A program made the translations under genes and the position numbers. Shown here in pieces: positions 6,659 to 7,697 of a stretch of DNA of 7,697 nucleotides. Below the pieces are notes generated by a model, which had not been told where the DNA came from, ran no database searches, and saw only the letters and a program-made list of their open reading frames with translations. The stretch is from the NCBI GenBank assembly GCA_011773575.1, contig WVXJ01000043.1, forward strand, positions 33,285 to 40,981. Direction: 5' to 3'. Position 1 is the stretch's first letter. Each line of letters begins with the position of its first letter. Origin of the DNA: Armatimonadota bacterium. Its GTDB lineage: Bacteria; Armatimonadota; Hebobacteria; Hebobacterales; WVXJ01.

Positions 6659-7631
6659 TACTGACATCCAGAAGGATCTCGCTGCATCTGTCCACCGGCT
6701 CAAACGGCAATTCCACGAAATCGCGGAAAGCGGCCCTCAGCCGCGCGTGGTGTTCGAAGGGACAATGCAGAAGCATGAAGCCTCCGCCTCCGGCGCCCAG
6801 AATCTTCCCGCCCACGGCTCCGGCACTGATTGCGCGAGTGTAAAGTTCGTCCAGTTCCGCGTCACTGATTCCATCGGCGAGGCCCTTTTTCATCTCCCAT
6901 CCGCGGTGCAGGAGGAGGCCGAAGTCCGGCCCCATCCCGTTCAAGAGACAATCCCGCAACTCCCAGGCGAGGTTTCGCAGGGTGCAGAGGGACTCCACTC
7001 GCTGAGGGATGTTCTTTTTTTGCTGGCAGAGGATGGTCTCCGCCTGCCGGGTACGGCCGGTGAAAAAGAGAAGGAGATTCTCCTTCAGCCAGCGGCGAGA
7101 ATCCGGAGAAAGCGGAATGGTCTCGATTTCCACTGCTCCGGATTTCAGGAAACGAAACATCCTTAGCCCTCCATATGCGGCAATATAAGCATCTTGCTTG
7201 CCCATGGGCCGGCGGAGAATGTCCATTTCAATTTCACATGCATCTCGGGCGAGAATTTCAGGGGTGTGAGGTTTGCTGGTATAGGCGTAGAAGGCGTTCA
7301 GAAGACCCACAGTGAGGCTTGAGGATGAGCCCAGCCCGCTACCCTGAGAGGGGACATCCGCCATTGTGCAAATCTCAATACCCTGGTCTATGCCGGCTCT
7401 CTTGAGGCTTTCTCTCACGAGATCGTGGGCTAGTTCATCGGGGTGGTCAACCATTTCAGTGCGCGTGTAGGCCACGCGAATCTTCTTGTCAAAGCGGTGC
7501 TTCACCACCACATAGACATAGTGATCAATCGCAGTGCTCACCACCGCGCCCTCGTGCTGGAGATAGAAATCCGCGAAATCAGTACCCCCTCCGGCAAAAC
7601 TTATCCGCAAGGGGGTGCGAGAAATGATCAT
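6621..7631 (-). CDS. hddA: HddA-like D-glycero-alpha-D-manno-heptose-7-phosphate kinase (GHMP kinase)
   Basis: The 336-residue protein is a GHMP-family sugar kinase of the heptose-7-phosphate type. It would phosphorylate C1 of D-glycero-D-manno-heptose 7-phosphate with ATP, giving the alpha-1,7-bisphosphate. The start MIISRTPLRISFAGGGTD is typical of HddA-like enzymes. The ATP-binding loop is VPSQGSGLGSSSSL (93-106), followed by RRPMGKQDAYIAAYGG (140-155) and the glycine-rich motif 3 GAVGGKILGAGGGGFMLL (271-288). The next gene, GmhB, performs the following step, which strongly supports the assignment over fucokinase or other GHMP kinases. The ATG at 7629-7631 has GGAGG seven nucleotides upstream and overlaps the presumed upstream stop as ATGA. 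An in-frame A AAA AAG heptamer lies at 7020-7014 (codons 204-206). In the known pathway the product feeds GDP-heptose; GmhA and HddC are not in the window. Confidence 0.93.
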   Translation of the reverse strand: MIISRTPLRISFAGGGTDFADFYLQHEGAVVSTAIDHYVYVVVKHRFDKKIRVAYTRTEMVDHPDELAHDLVRESLKRAGIDQGIEICTMADVPSQGSGLGSSSSLTVGLLNAFYAYTSKPHTPEILARDACEIEMDILRRPMGKQDAYIAAYGGLRMFRFLKSGAVEIETIPLSPDSRRWLKENLLLFFTGRTRQAETILCQQKKNIPQRVESLCTLRNLAWELRDCLLNGMGPDFGLLLHRGWEMKKGLADGISDAELDELYTRAISAGAVGGKILGAGGGGFMLLHCPFEHHARLRAAFRDFVELPFEPVDRCSEILLDVSNGAVGRESRLSG

Positions 7632-7697
7632 CGGTCAGCCTCCGAGAGAACGATTTGAGTGCTGCCTTCCGTTTCCGTTTTCTCCTCCTGTGCGGCC
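7628..7697 (-). CDS. 3' end of an unidentified upstream gene (partial)
   Basis: One minus-strand frame runs from the window edge to TGA at 7630-7628, overlapping the hddA start as ATGA, the classic coupled-operon arrangement. Only 22 residues are visible, ending in TQIVLSEADR; they are polar and do not identify a family. The other two minus-strand frames are also open over much of this 70-bp stretch, so the coding call rests on the ATGA overlap. By position it could be another heptose-pathway gene or a glycosyltransferase, but the sequence does not show this. Confidence 0.45.
   Translation of the reverse strand, partial: AAQEEKTETEGSTQIVLSEADR
7639..7643 (-). promoter_or_regulatory. Shine-Dalgarno site of hddA
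   Basis: GGAGG on the minus strand lies seven nucleotides ahead of the ATG at 7631-7629. It sits inside the presumed end of the upstream gene and fixes the hddA start. Confidence 0.75.

Noticed and set aside
6659..6703. TTG start extending gmhB upstream by 15 codons
   Set aside because: The extension lengthens the overlap with hddA, uses a rare start codon, and adds residues not expected before the DRDG motif in GmhB.
6606..7166. Plus-strand open frame of 186 codons
   Set aside because: It is antisense to hddA and gmhB, with low-complexity composition and no ribosome-binding site; a shadow of the real genes.
1..7697. Search for CRISPR arrays, insertion sequences, tRNAs and attachment sites
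   Set aside because: No regularly spaced repeats, terminal inverted repeats with a transposase, or cloverleaf-like sequences were seen by reading both strands.

Overview
The window looks like a chromosomal surface-glycan locus from an environmental bacterium, GC-moderate to GC-rich by eye. Protein families identify it as bacterial: a heptose-phosphate kinase of the HddA type, a GmhB phosphatase, a WecG/TagA/CpsF-type glycosyltransferase and GT-C membrane glycosyltransferases. I cannot assign a phylum from this sequence. The set fits a bacterium carrying a heptose-containing surface polysaccharide or an S-layer or glycoprotein glycan.

Layout. Positions 1-543 (+ strand) hold the 3' end of a secreted-type protein: a carbohydrate-enzyme-like C-terminal beta-sandwich followed by one DUF11-like domain. 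Everything else is on the minus strand and converges on it with a 22-bp gap. In transcription order the minus-strand genes are: the tail of an unidentified gene (7697-7628); an hddA-like D-glycero-D-manno-heptose-7-phosphate kinase (7631-6621); a gmhB-like heptose bisphosphate phosphatase (6658-6077); a GT39/ArnT-like membrane glycosyltransferase (6076-4304); a 93-bp gap with a clear RNA hairpin; a membrane GT2 glycosyltransferase with D, DxD, TED and QxxRW motifs (4210-2996); a GT87-like (DUF2029) polytopic glycosyltransferase (2985-1684); a 305-bp non-coding gap with a candidate promoter; and a WecG/TagA/CpsF-family glycosyltransferase (1378-566).

Coupling is tight in the first part. There is a probable ATGA overlap into hddA, a 38-nt hddA/gmhB overlap, TAG directly followed by ATG between gmhB and the GT39 gene, and a stop codon overlapping the Shine-Dalgarno site of the GT87 gene. 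The 305-bp gap before the WecG-like gene is the only plausible operon break.

Working model (inference): HddA and GmhB make D-glycero-alpha-D-manno-heptose 1-phosphate for a nucleotide-activated heptose (GDP-heptose in the known pathway). The GmhA isomerase and HddC nucleotidyltransferase would lie outside the window. The WecG-like and GT2 enzymes would build a glycan at the cytoplasmic face, and the two GT-C enzymes would add sugars from polyprenyl-phosphate donors at the outer face. The families are individually known. The less ordinary points are their combination, altered motif residues in the WecG-like enzyme, the strand-asymmetric hairpin, and the leader of the WecG-like gene. I found no mobile elements, CRISPR arrays, tRNA or rRNA genes, and no clearly new system.
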